Below are positions 41,443-50,867 of a DNA stretch of 64,000 nt, one piece after another; within the stretch, counting starts at the first letter, position 1; every line of letters starts with the position of its first letter. A model generated the notes under the pieces. That model searched no databases. It was not told the origin of the DNA and saw only the letters and a list, made by a program, of their open reading frames with translations. The DNA comes from Dechloromonas sp. TW-R-39-2 (GTDB lineage: Bacteria; Pseudomonadota; Gammaproteobacteria; Burkholderiales; Rhodocyclaceae): positions 2,325,001 to 2,389,000 of the forward strand of contig NZ_CP045202.1 in assembly GCF_016864195.1 (NCBI RefSeq). Reading direction: 5' to 3'. The position numbers and the translations under genes are program-made.

Positions 41443-42090
41443 TTAGAAACTGAAAATGGCTCGGATTATCCGCGTCGCGAGACCGAGCAGCGGATTCATG
41501 ATGGCATCGAGGATACCGGTGAACAACAGGACCAGCAAAATAGGGAAACCCCAGCGCTCAAGCTGGGCAAATTTCCAGGCCAGCGAATAGGGCAACAGAC
41601 TGACCGCAATCCGCCCGCCATCGAGCGGCGGCAGCGGCAACAAATTGAGCACCATCAGCGCACAATTGATCAGCACGCCAACCCGGCTCATTTCAGCCAG
41701 CGGCAGCGAATACAGGTTTTCCGGTGCGCTGACCGCCAGCTTGAGCAGCGCAGCCCAGCCCAACGCCATCAGCAAGTTGACTGCCGGCCCGGCCGCCGCC
41801 ACCCAGAGCATGTCGCGCTTGGGATGGCGCAGGCGGCCAAAGTCGACCGGCACCGGCTTGGCGTAGCCGAACAGGAACGAGCCGCCGGAAAAAAGCAGGA
41901 TCATCGCCGGAATCAGGATGGTGCCGACCGGATCGATATGGCGCAACGGATTCAGCGTGATCCGACCCGCCAGATAAGCCGTCGGGTCGCCAAAATGGCG
42001 CGCCGCATAGCCGTGTGCCGCCTCATGCAGGGTGATGGCAAAAATCACCGGCAAGGCCGAGATGGCGATGGTCTGGATCAGGCTTTCCAC
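41443..42090 (-). CDS. Site-2-protease-type M50 family membrane metalloprotease
   Basis: The 215-residue protein has the zinc motif HEAAHGYAARHFGD in the first membrane segment and a later LNLLPLPPLDGGRI carrying the third zinc ligand Asp. About five hydrophobic segments are seen. It lacks the PDZ domain of RseP, so it belongs to the compact YwhC/SREBPG group of unknown substrate. It lies between trpS and the YciO-type gene on the same strand, with 10 bp gaps, and is probably cotranscribed. Confidence 0.9.
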   Translation of the reverse strand: MESLIQTIAISALPVIFAITLHEAAHGYAARHFGDPTAYLAGRITLNPLRHIDPVGTILIPAMILLFSGGSFLFGYAKPVPVDFGRLRHPKRDMLWVAAAGPAVNLLMALGWAALLKLAVSAPENLYSLPLAEMSRVGVLINCALMVLNLLPLPPLDGGRIAVSLLPYSLAWKFAQLERWGFPILLVLLFTGILDAIMNPLLGLATRIIRAIFSF

Positions 42091-42100
42091 GGTCTACCTC

Positions 42101-42727
42101 TCAATCCAGCCCGAAAAGTGCCAGCGGACCGCGTCCGGCACGAATCAGCTCGGGCGCCGTGCCGGTCAGGTCGATGATCGTCGTCGGCTCGGTGCCGCAG
42201 TGGCCGGCATCGAGAATCAATTCAAGCTGATCTTCGAGGCGATCCTGGATTTCCCAGCCTTCGGTCAGCGGAAACTCATCGCCCGGCAATTGCAGCGTAG
42301 TGGTCAGCAGCGGCTCGTTCAGTTCTTCAAGCAGCGCCAGCGCCACGGGATGATTAGGTACACGCAGGCCGATGGTCTTGCGCTTCGGGTGCAGCACGCG
42401 GCGCGGCAATTCCTTGGTGCCTTCGAGAATGAAGGTGTAGCTGCCCGGTGTCGCGGCTTTCAGCAGGCGGTACTGGGCGTTGTCGACGCGGGCGAAATGG
42501 GCGATTTCAGACAAGTCGCGCACCATCAGCGTCAGGTGATGCCTATCGTCCATCTGACGAATCAGGCGAATGCGATCCATCGCCTCCTTGTCACCGAGAT
42601 GACACCCCAACGCGTAGCAGGAGTCGGTCGGCAGCGCGACCAGCGCGCCATTGCGAATGAATTCAGCCGCCTGCACGAGCAAGCGCTGCTGCGGTGAATC
42701 AGGATGAATATTGACAACACGAGCCAT
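42101..42727 (-). CDS. Sua5/YciO/YrdC-family protein
   Basis: The 208-residue protein has the YrdC-like fold: GALVALPTDSCYALGCHLGD at about 32-50, then the KxR-type contact residues and SYTFILEGTKELPRRVLHPKR. The length and context (next to a PHP-domain gene, as in the E. coli yciO-yciV pair) point to YciO rather than TsaC or Sua5. Enzymes of this family make threonylcarbamoyl-AMP for tRNA t6A. YciO itself has been linked to RNA metabolism but its role is less certain. Confidence 0.88.
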   Translation of the reverse strand: MARVVNIHPDSPQQRLLVQAAEFIRNGALVALPTDSCYALGCHLGDKEAMDRIRLIRQMDDRHHLTLMVRDLSEIAHFARVDNAQYRLLKAATPGSYTFILEGTKELPRRVLHPKRKTIGLRVPNHPVALALLEELNEPLLTTTLQLPGDEFPLTEGWEIQDRLEDQLELILDAGHCGTEPTTIIDLTGTAPELIRAGRGPLALFGLD

Positions 42728-42730
42728 AAA

Positions 42731-43585
42731 TTAACGAACCAGACGCCAGATGGGTTTGAGATCTTCCGGCAACTGCGGCAGCTTGCCGAGATCGACATAG
42801 CTTTCAGTCGGCCCGTGAAAATCCGAGCCGCGCGAGGCGTGGAAGGCGTAATGCCGGACCAGCCGGGCAAAATGCATGATGTGATCGGGCGAATGGCTGC
42901 CGCAGGTCACTTCGACCCCCTGCCCACCCAGATCCTTGAAATCGTCGAGAAAACGGCGCATATCGCCGCCTGACATCTTGTAGCGACCGGGATGCGCCAC
43001 CACGGCCACACCACCTGCCGCATTGATCCAGCCAATCGCCTCTTCGAGCGAAGCCCAGCGATGATCGACATAGCCCGGCTTGCCCGGCGTCAAATAATGC
43101 TGGAATACGCCCGGCACATCGCGGGCAATGCCGATTTCGACCATGTAGCGCGCAAAGTGAGCGCGGGAGATCAGATCGGGATTGCCGGCATAGCGCATCG
43201 CACCTTCCAGCACGCCGGGAATGGCAATCGCCGCCAGCGCATCGGACATCCGCTGCGCCCGCTCGACGCGACCAAGGCGCAAGGCTTCCAGCCCACCGCT
43301 CAGCCCCGGATGCTGCGCATCGAAACCCAGGCCGACGATATGGATCGGCGTGTTGCGCCATTCGATCGAGATTTCGACGCCATTGACGAAACCCATGCCG
43401 ACCTCGGCCGCCGTAGCGGCCGCCTCGGCCAAACCACCCAAGGTATCGTGGTCGGTCAAAGCCCAGAGATCGACGCCATTGGCCGCAGCCCGTCTTGCCA
43501 CCTCACGCGGCGGCAAAAAACCATCGGAAACGGCCGAATGGCTATGAAAATCGAAATTGGTCGGAATCACGGGCTTGGTTTGCAT
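42731..43585 (-). CDS. rnm: PHP-domain phosphoesterase, RNase AM/YciV-like
   Basis: The 284-residue protein shows PHP motifs: DFHSHSAVSDG, LTDHDTLGGL, a central HPGRYKM and a late RGSDFHGPTE, which provide a trinuclear metal site. E. coli Rnm (YciV/TrpH) is a 5'-to-3' exonuclease that trims 5' ends of rRNAs and also acts on 3',5'-bisphosphonucleotides. The neighbour is a YciO-type gene as in E. coli. The gene is divergent from the glycine riboswitch operon. No competing function is evident. Confidence 0.88.
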   Translation of the reverse strand: MQTKPVIPTNFDFHSHSAVSDGFLPPREVARRAAANGVDLWALTDHDTLGGLAEAAATAAEVGMGFVNGVEISIEWRNTPIHIVGLGFDAQHPGLSGGLEALRLGRVERAQRMSDALAAIAIPGVLEGAMRYAGNPDLISRAHFARYMVEIGIARDVPGVFQHYLTPGKPGYVDHRWASLEEAIGWINAAGGVAVVAHPGRYKMSGGDMRRFLDDFKDLGGQGVEVTCGSHSPDHIMHFARLVRHYAFHASRGSDFHGPTESYVDLGKLPQLPEDLKPIWRLVR

Positions 43586-43640
43586 TTGTAATCGCCGAGT
43601 TTAACACGAAGGTGCCAAGACCCTTGTGCAGTGCAGCAGG

Positions 43641-43669
43641 TTGCCTCGCCCCATGCATCCCGCTATAGT
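43641..43669 (+). promoter_or_regulatory. Sigma70-type promoter of the gcv operon
   Basis: TTGCCT (43641-43646) and TATAGT (43664-43669) are separated by 17 bp and lie just before the glycine riboswitch, so transcription would begin close to its first base pairs. Confidence 0.8.
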
Positions 43670-43676
43670 GCCTCCC

Positions 43677-43845
43677 GTTCCATGGGAGAGCGCAGATTAA
43701 GTCTGCCGCCGAAGGCGCAATTTCACCCGAAAACGCTCAGGCAAAAGGACCATGGAACCGAGATGGCTCGCCATTTCGAAACTCTGGAGAGCGGCGTTAA
43801 CAGCGCCCACCGATGGGGCAAATCTCTCAGGTATCGAGGACAGAG
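43677..43845 (+). promoter_or_regulatory. Tandem glycine riboswitch upstream of gcvT
   Basis: Two aptamers are seen. The first is closed by GTTCCATGG and CCATGGAAC (43677 to about 43758) and holds GGGAGAGC, then CGCTCAGGCAAAAGGACC. The second (about 43759-43845) holds CTGGAGAGC, then CTCTCAGGTATCGAGGACAGAGG. This tandem architecture binds glycine cooperatively and turns on the cleavage operon when glycine is abundant. Confidence 0.93.
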
Positions 43846-43885
43846 GGGTGAAACGCAAGATTCGTTCTTTCGTTTCACCCCTTTT
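43844..43885 (+). terminator. Riboswitch expression-platform terminator
   Basis: AGGGGTGAAACG (43844-43855) pairs perfectly with its complement (43871-43882), followed by Ts. Its left arm overlaps the end of the second aptamer, which explains how glycine binding could prevent termination. Confidence 0.88.
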
Positions 43886-43929
43886 CCGTTTCTAGATTCG
43901 ACATTAACAAATGTTCGTAAAGGATTGAT

Positions 43930-45021
43930 ATGCTGAAGAAAACGGTTTTAAATGCAGCGCATCGCGCAATGAATGCCCGGATGGTTGATTTCGGCGGCTG
44001 GGACATGCCGGTCAACTACGGTTCGCAGATCGAAGAACACAATGCCGTACGCTCCAACTGTGGCATGTTCGATGTTTCGCACATGTGCCCGGTCGATGTC
44101 GTCGGTGCCGATTGCCGTCCGTTCCTCTCCCGCCTGGTCGCCAATGACGTGGCCAAGCTGCAGGTTTCCGGCAAGGCACTGTACGCCGCGATGCTCAATG
44201 ACGCCGGCGGCGTGATTGACGACCTGATCATCTACTTCATCAACGAAACGCGTTTCCGCATCGTGGTCAATGCCGGCACGGCACTCAAGGATCTGGACTG
44301 GATGCAGGCCAAGGTCGCCGAATGGAAGCTGGACGTGACCATCACCCAGCGCCGCGACGGCAATAACCCGCTCGGCATCATTGCCGTACAAGGTCCGAAT
44401 GCCCGCGCCAAGGTCTGGGAAGTACTGCCGCAGACCAAGACGGTAACCGAAGGCCTGAAGGCGTTCTTTGCCGCTGAAGTCGACCAGTATTTCATCGCCA
44501 GCACCGGCTATACCGGTGAAGACGGCTACGAAATCATGCTGCCGGCCGGCGAAGCCGAAGCACTGTGGAACAAGCTCAACGCCGCCGGTGTTGCCCCTTG
44601 CGGCCTCGGCGCTCGCGACACGCTGCGCCTCGAAGCCGGGATGAATCTGTACGGCCAGGACATGGACGAAAGCGTTTCGCCGCTCGACGCCGGCCTGAGC
44701 TGGACCGTCGCCATGAAGGACGAACGCGATTTCGTCGGTAAAGCTGCGTTGACCGCGGCAGGCCAGCAAAAGCAGTTCCTCGGCCTGATCCTGCTCGACA
44801 AGGGCGTATTGCGCGGCCATCAAACAGTCGTTACAAAACAAGGCAATGGCGAAATTACCTCAGGTAGTTTCTCACCAACACTGCAGCAATCCATCGCCCT
44901 TGCCCGCCTGCCGCTTGGCGTCGCCATCGGCGATGAAGTCGAAGTCGACATCCGCGGCAAGCTACTCAAGGCCAAAGTCACCAAACCCGTATTCGCCCGT
45001 AACGGCAAAGCAGTCATTTAA
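43930..45021 (+). CDS. gcvT: Glycine cleavage system aminomethyltransferase (T protein)
   Basis: The 363-residue protein matches GcvT, starting [31 protein letters not shown] (split here as ALNAAH and [14 protein letters not shown]) with [12 protein letters not shown] and [16 protein letters not shown]. It transfers the methylene unit from the aminomethyl-lipoyl H protein to tetrahydrofolate. It is the first gene behind the glycine riboswitch, followed by gcvH and gcvP. AAAGGA precedes the ATG. Confidence 0.97.
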   Translation: MLKKTVLNAAHRAMNARMVDFGGWDMPVNYGSQIEEHNAVRSNCGMFDVSHMCPVDVVGADCRPFLSRLVANDVAKLQVSGKALYAAMLNDAGGVIDDLIIYFINETRFRIVVNAGTALKDLDWMQAKVAEWKLDVTITQRRDGNNPLGIIAVQGPNARAKVWEVLPQTKTVTEGLKAFFAAEVDQYFIASTGYTGEDGYEIMLPAGEAEALWNKLNAAGVAPCGLGARDTLRLEAGMNLYGQDMDESVSPLDAGLSWTVAMKDERDFVGKAALTAAGQQKQFLGLILLDKGVLRGHQTVVTKQGNGEITSGSFSPTLQQSIALARLPLGVAIGDEVEVDIRGKLLKAKVTKPVFARNGKAVI

Positions 45022-45044
45022 TTACCCCCATTCAGGAGAAAACC

Positions 45045-45431
45045 ATGTCCAACGTCCCCGCCAACCTCAAGTACGCCGCCTCCCACGAATGGATGCTGCT
45101 CAACGCTGACGGCAGCGTCACGGTCGGCATCACCGACCACGCTCAGGAAGCCCTCGGCGACCTCGTTTTCGTCGAACTGCCGGAAGTCGGCGCCCATTTC
45201 GATGCCGAAAAGGAAATTGCCGTCGTTGAATCGGTCAAGGCCGCGGCTGACGTCTACGCCCCGATCGCCGGCACCGTCACCGAAGTGAACCAAGCCGCGG
45301 CCGACGCACCGGAATCGGTCAATCAGGACGCCTACAGCGCCTGGCTGTTCAAGATGACGCCGGACAACGTTGCCGATCTCGACAAGATGCTCGACGCTGC
45401 CGCCTACCAAGGCCTGGCTGACGCCGCCTAA
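45045..45431 (+). CDS. gcvH: Glycine cleavage system H protein
   Basis: The 128-residue lipoyl carrier has the lipoylation lysine Lys65 in [14 protein letters not shown] and the family motif [20 protein letters not shown]. It shuttles the aminomethyl group between the P, T and L proteins. It lies 23 bp after gcvT with an AGGAG site, and is followed 13 bp later by gcvP. Confidence 0.97.
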   Translation: MSNVPANLKYAASHEWMLLNADGSVTVGITDHAQEALGDLVFVELPEVGAHFDAEKEIAVVESVKAAADVYAPIAGTVTEVNQAAADAPESVNQDAYSAWLFKMTPDNVADLDKMLDAAAYQGLADAA

Positions 45432-45444
45432 GCAAGGACAGCCC

Positions 45445-48336
45445 ATGCCGCTCAATCAACCGCTCTCCGCGCTGGAACAGCACGACGAGTTCATCGGCCG
45501 TCACATCGGCCCATGCTCGACCGAAATGGCCGCCATGCTCGCCGCCATCGGTGCCGACAGTCTCGAACAGCTGATCGACCAGACCGTCCCGGCCGCCATC
45601 CGCCTGCCGGCCGACCTGCCGCTGCCCGCACCGCGCCGCGAGCATGAAGCCCTGGCCGACCTGAAGGCAATTGCCAGCAAGAACGTGATCAACAAGTCCT
45701 GCATCGGCATGGGCTATTACGACACGCTGACGCCCAAGGTCATCCTGCGCAACGTGATGGAAAACCCAGGCTGGTACACCGCCTACACGCCCTACCAGGC
45801 CGAAATCGCCCAGGGTCGTCTCGAAGCACTGATGAATTTCCAGCAGATGGTCGTCGACCTGACCGGCCTGGAAATCGCCAACGCCTCGCTGCTCGACGAA
45901 GCGACTGCCGCCGCCGAAGCCATGACCATGGCGCGCCGCGTTTCCAAGTCCAAGTCGAACCGCTTCCTGGTCGATGCCAACTGCTTCCCGCAAACTATCG
46001 ACGTGGTCAATACGCGCGCTGGCTATTTCGGCTTCGAACTGGTCATTGCCGCGGTCGACAGCGTCAAGGACGAAGAATTCTTCGGCGCCCTGCTCCAGTA
46101 CCCGAACAGCACCGGCGACGTGCACGACCTGAGCGACACCATTGCCAGCCTCAAGGCCAAGGGTGCCACTGTCGCCGTGGCCAGCGACCTGATGGCGCTG
46201 GTCCTGCTCAAGTCGCCCGGCGCGATGGGCGCCGACATCGCCCTCGGTTCGAGCCAGCGTTTCGGCATTCCGATGGGTTTCGGCGGCCCGCACGCCGCTT
46301 TCTTCGCCACCCGCGAAGCCTTCGTCCGCTCGATGCCGGGCCGCATCATCGGCGTTTCCAAGGATGCGCGCGGCAACACCGCCTACCGCATGACGCTGCA
46401 GACGCGCGAACAGCACATCCGCCGCGAGAAGGCCAACTCCAACATCTGCACCTCGCAGGTACTGCTCGCCAACATGGCCGGCATGTACGCCGTCTATCAT
46501 GGCCCGCAAGGCCTGCGCACCATCGCCGGTCGCATCCATCGCCTGACCGCCATTCTGGCCGAGGGCCTGAAGCGCGCCGGAATCAACCTGCTGACCAAGC
46601 AATTCTTCGACACCGTTCATTTCGACCTCGGCACCCGTGCCGACTCGGTTTATAACGATGCGCTGGCCGCCGGTTACAACCTGCGCCGCGTCTCGGCCGG
46701 CGTGCTCGGCATTTCGTTCGACGAAACAACAACGCGCAACGATGTCGCCGCCCTGTTCAAGCTGATCGCCCAGGTCACGCTCGACATGGAAGTGATCGAT
46801 GCCCAGGTCGCAGCCGCCGATTCCGCACTGCCCGACGCGCTGTTCCGCAGCGACGCCATCCTCAGCCACCCCGTGTTCAATACGCACCACACTGAACACG
46901 AAATGCTGCGCTACCTCAAGTCGCTGCAAAACAAGGATCTGGCGCTCGACCATTCGATGATCTCGCTCGGCTCCTGCACCATGAAGCTGAACGCGACCAG
47001 CGAGATGATTCCGGTTACCTGGCCTGAATTCGGCGGCATGCACCCGTTCGCCCCGCGCGACCAGGCTGTCGGCTACCTCGAAATGATCGCCAGCCTGACC
47101 GAATGGCTGAAGACCGTCACCGGCTTCGACGCCATCTGCATGCAGCCGAACTCCGGTGCGCAGGGCGAATACGCCGGTCTGGTGGCAATTTCCCGCTACC
47201 ACGCCAGCCGCGGCGACAACCATCGCAATGTCTGCCTGATCCCGAAATCGGCTCACGGCACCAACCCGGCAACGGCCCAGATGTGCAATATGCAGGTTGT
47301 CGTCGTCGACTGTGACGACAACGGCAATGTCGATGTTACCGACCTGAAAGCCAAGGCCGAGCAGCATGCCGCCAACCTGGCCTGCCTGATGATCACCTAC
47401 CCGTCCACGCATGGCGTGTTCGAGGAAGCCGTACGCGACATCTGCGCCATCGTGCATAGCCACGGCGGCCAAGTGTATATGGATGGCGCCAACCTCAACG
47501 CTCAGGTCGGCCTGACCTCGCCCGGTTTCATCGGCGCCGACGTCAGCCACATGAACCTGCACAAGACCTTCGCCATCCCGCACGGCGGCGGCGGACCGGG
47601 CATGGGCCCGATCGGCCTGAAGGCGCATCTGGCGCCGTTCATGGCCGACCACGCCGTTGCCGCAACGGGTGAAGCCGATCGCGTCAATGCCGGCCAGGGT
47701 GCGGTTTCCGCCGCCCCGTTCGGTTCGGCCTCGATCCTGACCATCTCCTGGATGTACCTCGCCATGCTCGGCGGCGAAGGCGTCAAGAAGGCGACGCAAG
47801 TGGCCATCCTCAACGCCAACTACGTCGCCCGCAAGCTCGATGCGCACTACCCTGTGCTTTACGTCGGCAAGAACGGCCGCGTGGCGCATGAGTGCATTCT
47901 CGACATCCGCCCGATCAAGGCCGCCACCGGCATCGCTGAAATCGACATTGCCAAGCGCCTGATGGACTACGGTTTCCATGCGCCGACGGTGTCCTTCCCG
48001 GTCGCCGGCACGATCATGGTCGAGCCGACGGAGTCCGAATCGAAGGCTGAACTGGATCGCTTCATCGCCGCCCTGATCAGCATCCGCGAGGAAATCCGCC
48101 AGATCGAGAACGGCACCTGGTCGGCCGACAACAATCCGCTGAAGAATGCACCGCATTCGCAGGCCGATGTAATCGACGCCGACTGGACGCATCCGTACAG
48201 CCGTCAGCAGGCCGTCTTCCCACTGCCGTGGGTCGCCGCCAACAAGTTCTGGCCGAGCGTCAATCGCATCGACGATGTGTTTGGCGACCGCAACCTGAAC
48301 TGTGCCTGCCCGCCGATGGAAGCGTACGCCGACTGA
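45445..48336 (+). CDS. gcvP: Glycine dehydrogenase (decarboxylating), P protein
   Basis: Starting at 45445 ([21 protein letters not shown] upstream) the protein has 963 residues, the single-chain P protein. The first half holds FIGRHIGP and [13 protein letters not shown]. The second half holds the PLP lysine Lys707 in [16 protein letters not shown]. It decarboxylates glycine and loads the H protein. It is the third gene of the riboswitch-controlled operon. The lpd gene is not in the window. Confidence 0.97.
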   Translation: MPLNQPLSALEQHDEFIGRHIGPCSTEMAAMLAAIGADSLEQLIDQTVPAAIRLPADLPLPAPRREHEALADLKAIASKNVINKSCIGMGYYDTLTPKVILRNVMENPGWYTAYTPYQAEIAQGRLEALMNFQQMVVDLTGLEIANASLLDEATAAAEAMTMARRVSKSKSNRFLVDANCFPQTIDVVNTRAGYFGFELVIAAVDSVKDEEFFGALLQYPNSTGDVHDLSDTIASLKAKGATVAVASDLMALVLLKSPGAMGADIALGSSQRFGIPMGFGGPHAAFFATREAFVRSMPGRIIGVSKDARGNTAYRMTLQTREQHIRREKANSNICTSQVLLANMAGMYAVYHGPQGLRTIAGRIHRLTAILAEGLKRAGINLLTKQFFDTVHFDLGTRADSVYNDALAAGYNLRRVSAGVLGISFDETTTRNDVAALFKLIAQVTLDMEVIDAQVAAADSALPDALFRSDAILSHPVFNTHHTEHEMLRYLKSLQNKDLALDHSMISLGSCTMKLNATSEMIPVTWPEFGGMHPFAPRDQAVGYLEMIASLTEWLKTVTGFDAICMQPNSGAQGEYAGLVAISRYHASRGDNHRNVCLIPKSAHGTNPATAQMCNMQVVVVDCDDNGNVDVTDLKAKAEQHAANLACLMITYPSTHGVFEEAVRDICAIVHSHGGQVYMDGANLNAQVGLTSPGFIGADVSHMNLHKTFAIPHGGGGPGMGPIGLKAHLAPFMADHAVAATGEADRVNAGQGAVSAAPFGSASILTISWMYLAMLGGEGVKKATQVAILNANYVARKLDAHYPVLYVGKNGRVAHECILDIRPIKAATGIAEIDIAKRLMDYGFHAPTVSFPVAGTIMVEPTESESKAELDRFIAALISIREEIRQIENGTWSADNNPLKNAPHSQADVIDADWTHPYSRQQAVFPLPWVAANKFWPSVNRIDDVFGDRNLNCACPPMEAYAD

Positions 48337-48890
48337 TGACGGTCGATCTCTCCGGCATTGCCAAGTGGCCGAATGTCCCCGCCTGTTACGACTGGTTGTC
48401 GCTCGACCGGCGGGGCGACTGGCGCTTGCAGGGAGAGCGTGTCACTCACAGCGGCCTGATCAACTTCATCAACCAGCAGTATGGTTGTGATGAATCAGGC
48501 TGCTGGTTTGTCCAAAACGGGCCGCAGCGGGTCTTTGTCAGTCTCGCCTGCACCCCGTGGGTTTTTCGTTTCAACGCCACGCCTGAACGCGAACTGGTCA
48601 GCCAGACCGGTCAGGCGACCGGCGCCATCAAAGCCATTTACCTGGATGCCGATGGCAACATTCTGTTCGACACCGAACTCGGTATCGGCTTGCTCGACGA
48701 CCGTGACCTGGCCACCTTTATCGGCCAGTGCTGCGACATCAACGGCCAACCGGCAGAAGAAAATGCTTTCTTCGGCCTGATGCAGGGCCGCTCCACCCGG
48801 ATTGACTGGCACGGACTGACGCTCGGCAAGATCGCCGCGGTCGACCTGCCCAAACGCTTCAAATTCAATCCCCAGCCCCATCCGGCCTGA
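48336..48890 (+). CDS. Hypothetical protein coupled to gcvP, 184 residues
   Basis: The ATG at 48336 overlaps the gcvP stop by one base (TGATG), so I start here: [20 protein letters not shown]. The protein is soluble, with GDWRLQGERVTHSGLINFI, and a later NILFDTELGIGLLDDRDL. I recognise it as a small conserved betaproteobacterial family of unknown function, without a domain name I can give with confidence. Being the last gene of the glycine operon, it may be glycine-induced, but its role is unknown. Confidence 0.75.
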   Translation: MTVDLSGIAKWPNVPACYDWLSLDRRGDWRLQGERVTHSGLINFINQQYGCDESGCWFVQNGPQRVFVSLACTPWVFRFNATPERELVSQTGQATGAIKAIYLDADGNILFDTELGIGLLDDRDLATFIGQCCDINGQPAEENAFFGLMQGRSTRIDWHGLTLGKIAAVDLPKRFKFNPQPHPA

Positions 48891-48944
48891 GCGCCCGAAG
48901 CCACTGCCCGGTTTTTTCCGGCCGCAATCCGGCGCCCTCCCGTT

Positions 48945-50867
48945 ATGATTCGCCCTGCCATGTCCATCACTACGCCCCGCATCCTGTCCGTCATCCCACC
49001 GATGACCCAGCTCAACACGCCCTACCCGTCCACCGCCTACCTGACGGGTTTTCTGCGCTCGCGCGGGGTCGATGCCATACAGGAAGACATTGCGCTGGGC
49101 CTTGTTCTCGAACTGTTTTCGCCGTCCGGCATGGCCGCCATCCGCGAGCATGTCCGGGCCATCCCGGCACGCAAGCGTTCGCCGATAGTCGCTTATTTCG
49201 ACGAACAATTCGACCGCTACAGTGCAACGATCACCCCGGCCATTGCCTTCCTGCAAGGCCGTGACCCGTCGATCGGCCACCGCATCTGCGGCCGCAATTT
49301 CCTGCCCGAAGGGCCGCGCTTCGCCTCGCTCGACAATTACATCGACGACGATGGCGGCGACCCGCTGGCCTGGGCTTTCGGCTCACTTGGCGTGCAGGAC
49401 CGGGCGCGCCACCTGGCAACGCTCTATCTCGACGATGTCGCCGACGTGCTGCGCGATGCCGTCGATCCGCGCTTCGAATTTGTCCGCTACGCCGAATCGC
49501 TGGCCCGCAGCCAACCGACCTTCGAGCCGCTGGCCCGCGCCCTGGCCGCAGCGCCCACCTTGGTCGACCAGACGCTGGAAAAATTGACCCTGGCCGCCGT
49601 CGACCGCAGCAAACCGACCATGGTCCTGCTTTCCGTCCCCTTTCCCGGCTCGGTCTACGCCGCCTTCCGGATGGCGCAGGCGATCAAGGCACAACACCCG
49701 GAAATCGTCACCGTGCTCGGCGGCGGCTGGGTCAATACCGAATTGCGCGAGCTCAAGGAGCCGCGTGTCTTCGACCACATCGACTACATCACGCTCGACG
49801 ACGGCGAACGCCCGCTGCTCGCGCTGCTCGACCATCTCGCCGGCCAGCGCCCGAGGCTCAATCTCGTGCGCACCTATGCGCGGGTCGACGGCAAGGTGCG
49901 CTACTTCAACAACAGCGAGCCGGATGTTCCCTTCGCCGAAGTCGGCACGCCGACCTGGGATGGATTGCCGCTCGACCGCTACCTGTCGTTACTCGACATG
50001 CTCAATCCGATGCACCGGCTGTGGTCGGACGGGCGCTGGAACAAGCTGACCGTCGCCCACGGCTGCTACTGGAAAAAATGCAGTTTCTGCGATGTCAGCC
50101 TCGACTACATCGGCCGCTACGATGGCGCACCGGCTGCGCTGCTGGTCGATCGCATCGAGGAAATCATTGCCGAAACCGGGCAAACCGGCTTCCATTTCGT
50201 CGACGAAGCCGCACCACCGAAAGCCCTCAAATCACTGGCCGACGAACTGCAAAAACGTAACCGGGCAATTTCCTGGTGGGGCAACATCCGCTTCGAAAAA
50301 TCCTTCACGCCGGAACTCTGCAACCAGCTGGCCGACAGCGGCTGCATCGCCGTTTCCGGCGGTCTGGAAGTCGCCTCGGACCGCCTGCTGCAACTGATGA
50401 AGAAAGGTGTCTCGGTCGATCAGGTGGCGCGCGTCACCCGCGCCTTCAGCGAATCCGGCATCCTGGTCCATGCCTACCTGATGTACGGCTTCCCGACGCA
50501 AACGGTGCAGGACACCGTCGACGCGCTGGAATACGTTCGCCAGCTGTTCATGGAAGGCTGCATCCAGTCCGGCTTTTTCCACCGCTTTGCCTGCACCGTG
50601 CATTCCCCGGTCGGCCTCAACCCGGCCGAATACGGCATCAAGCTCAAAGCCCTGCCGCCCATCACCTTCGCAACCAACGATGTCGAATTCATCGACCCGA
50701 CCGGCGTCGACCACAACGCGCTCGGCAAGGCGCTGAACAAGGCGCTCTACAACTACATGCACGGCATCGGCCTGGATGAGGATGTGCGCGCCTGGTTCAC
50801 CGGCAACACGCCGAAAACGCGCGTGCCTCGGCATTTCGTTTCACGCGCGCTGTCCGCCCAGCGTTAA
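48945..50867 (+). CDS. B12-binding-domain radical SAM protein with CX4CX2C motif, unknown substrate
   Basis: The 640-residue protein starts MIRPAMSITTPRILSVIPPM; an ATG at 48960 is an alternative start. The N-terminal half resembles a cobalamin-binding Rossmann fold (LSVPFPGSVYAAFRMAQAI, VTVLGGGWVNTEL, YITLDDGERPLLALL). The radical SAM core begins at HGCYWKKCSFC, where Cys374, Cys379 and Cys382 are spaced CX4CX2C instead of CX3CX2C. Later ISGGLEVASDRLLQLMKKG-like (here AVSGGLEVASDRLL) and YLMYGFPTQTVQDT are typical. The substrate is unknown. It stands apart from the gcv operon and converges on ccoG with a 4-bp overlap. Confidence 0.87.
   Translation: MIRPAMSITTPRILSVIPPMTQLNTPYPSTAYLTGFLRSRGVDAIQEDIALGLVLELFSPSGMAAIREHVRAIPARKRSPIVAYFDEQFDRYSATITPAIAFLQGRDPSIGHRICGRNFLPEGPRFASLDNYIDDDGGDPLAWAFGSLGVQDRARHLATLYLDDVADVLRDAVDPRFEFVRYAESLARSQPTFEPLARALAAAPTLVDQTLEKLTLAAVDRSKPTMVLLSVPFPGSVYAAFRMAQAIKAQHPEIVTVLGGGWVNTELRELKEPRVFDHIDYITLDDGERPLLALLDHLAGQRPRLNLVRTYARVDGKVRYFNNSEPDVPFAEVGTPTWDGLPLDRYLSLLDMLNPMHRLWSDGRWNKLTVAHGCYWKKCSFCDVSLDYIGRYDGAPAALLVDRIEEIIAETGQTGFHFVDEAAPPKALKSLADELQKRNRAISWWGNIRFEKSFTPELCNQLADSGCIAVSGGLEVASDRLLQLMKKGVSVDQVARVTRAFSESGILVHAYLMYGFPTQTVQDTVDALEYVRQLFMEGCIQSGFFHRFACTVHSPVGLNPAEYGIKLKALPPITFATNDVEFIDPTGVDHNALGKALNKALYNYMHGIGLDEDVRAWFTGNTPKTRVPRHFVSRALSAQR

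Noticed and set aside
43631..43936. Plus-strand frame of 101 codons upstream of gcvT
   Set aside because: It runs through the glycine riboswitch and its terminator, which fully explain the sequence.
45349..48192. Very long open frame (947 codons) on the minus strand opposite gcvP
   Set aside because: It is antisense to an unmistakable glycine dehydrogenase; high-GC third positions create such shadow frames, and no family motif is seen in it.
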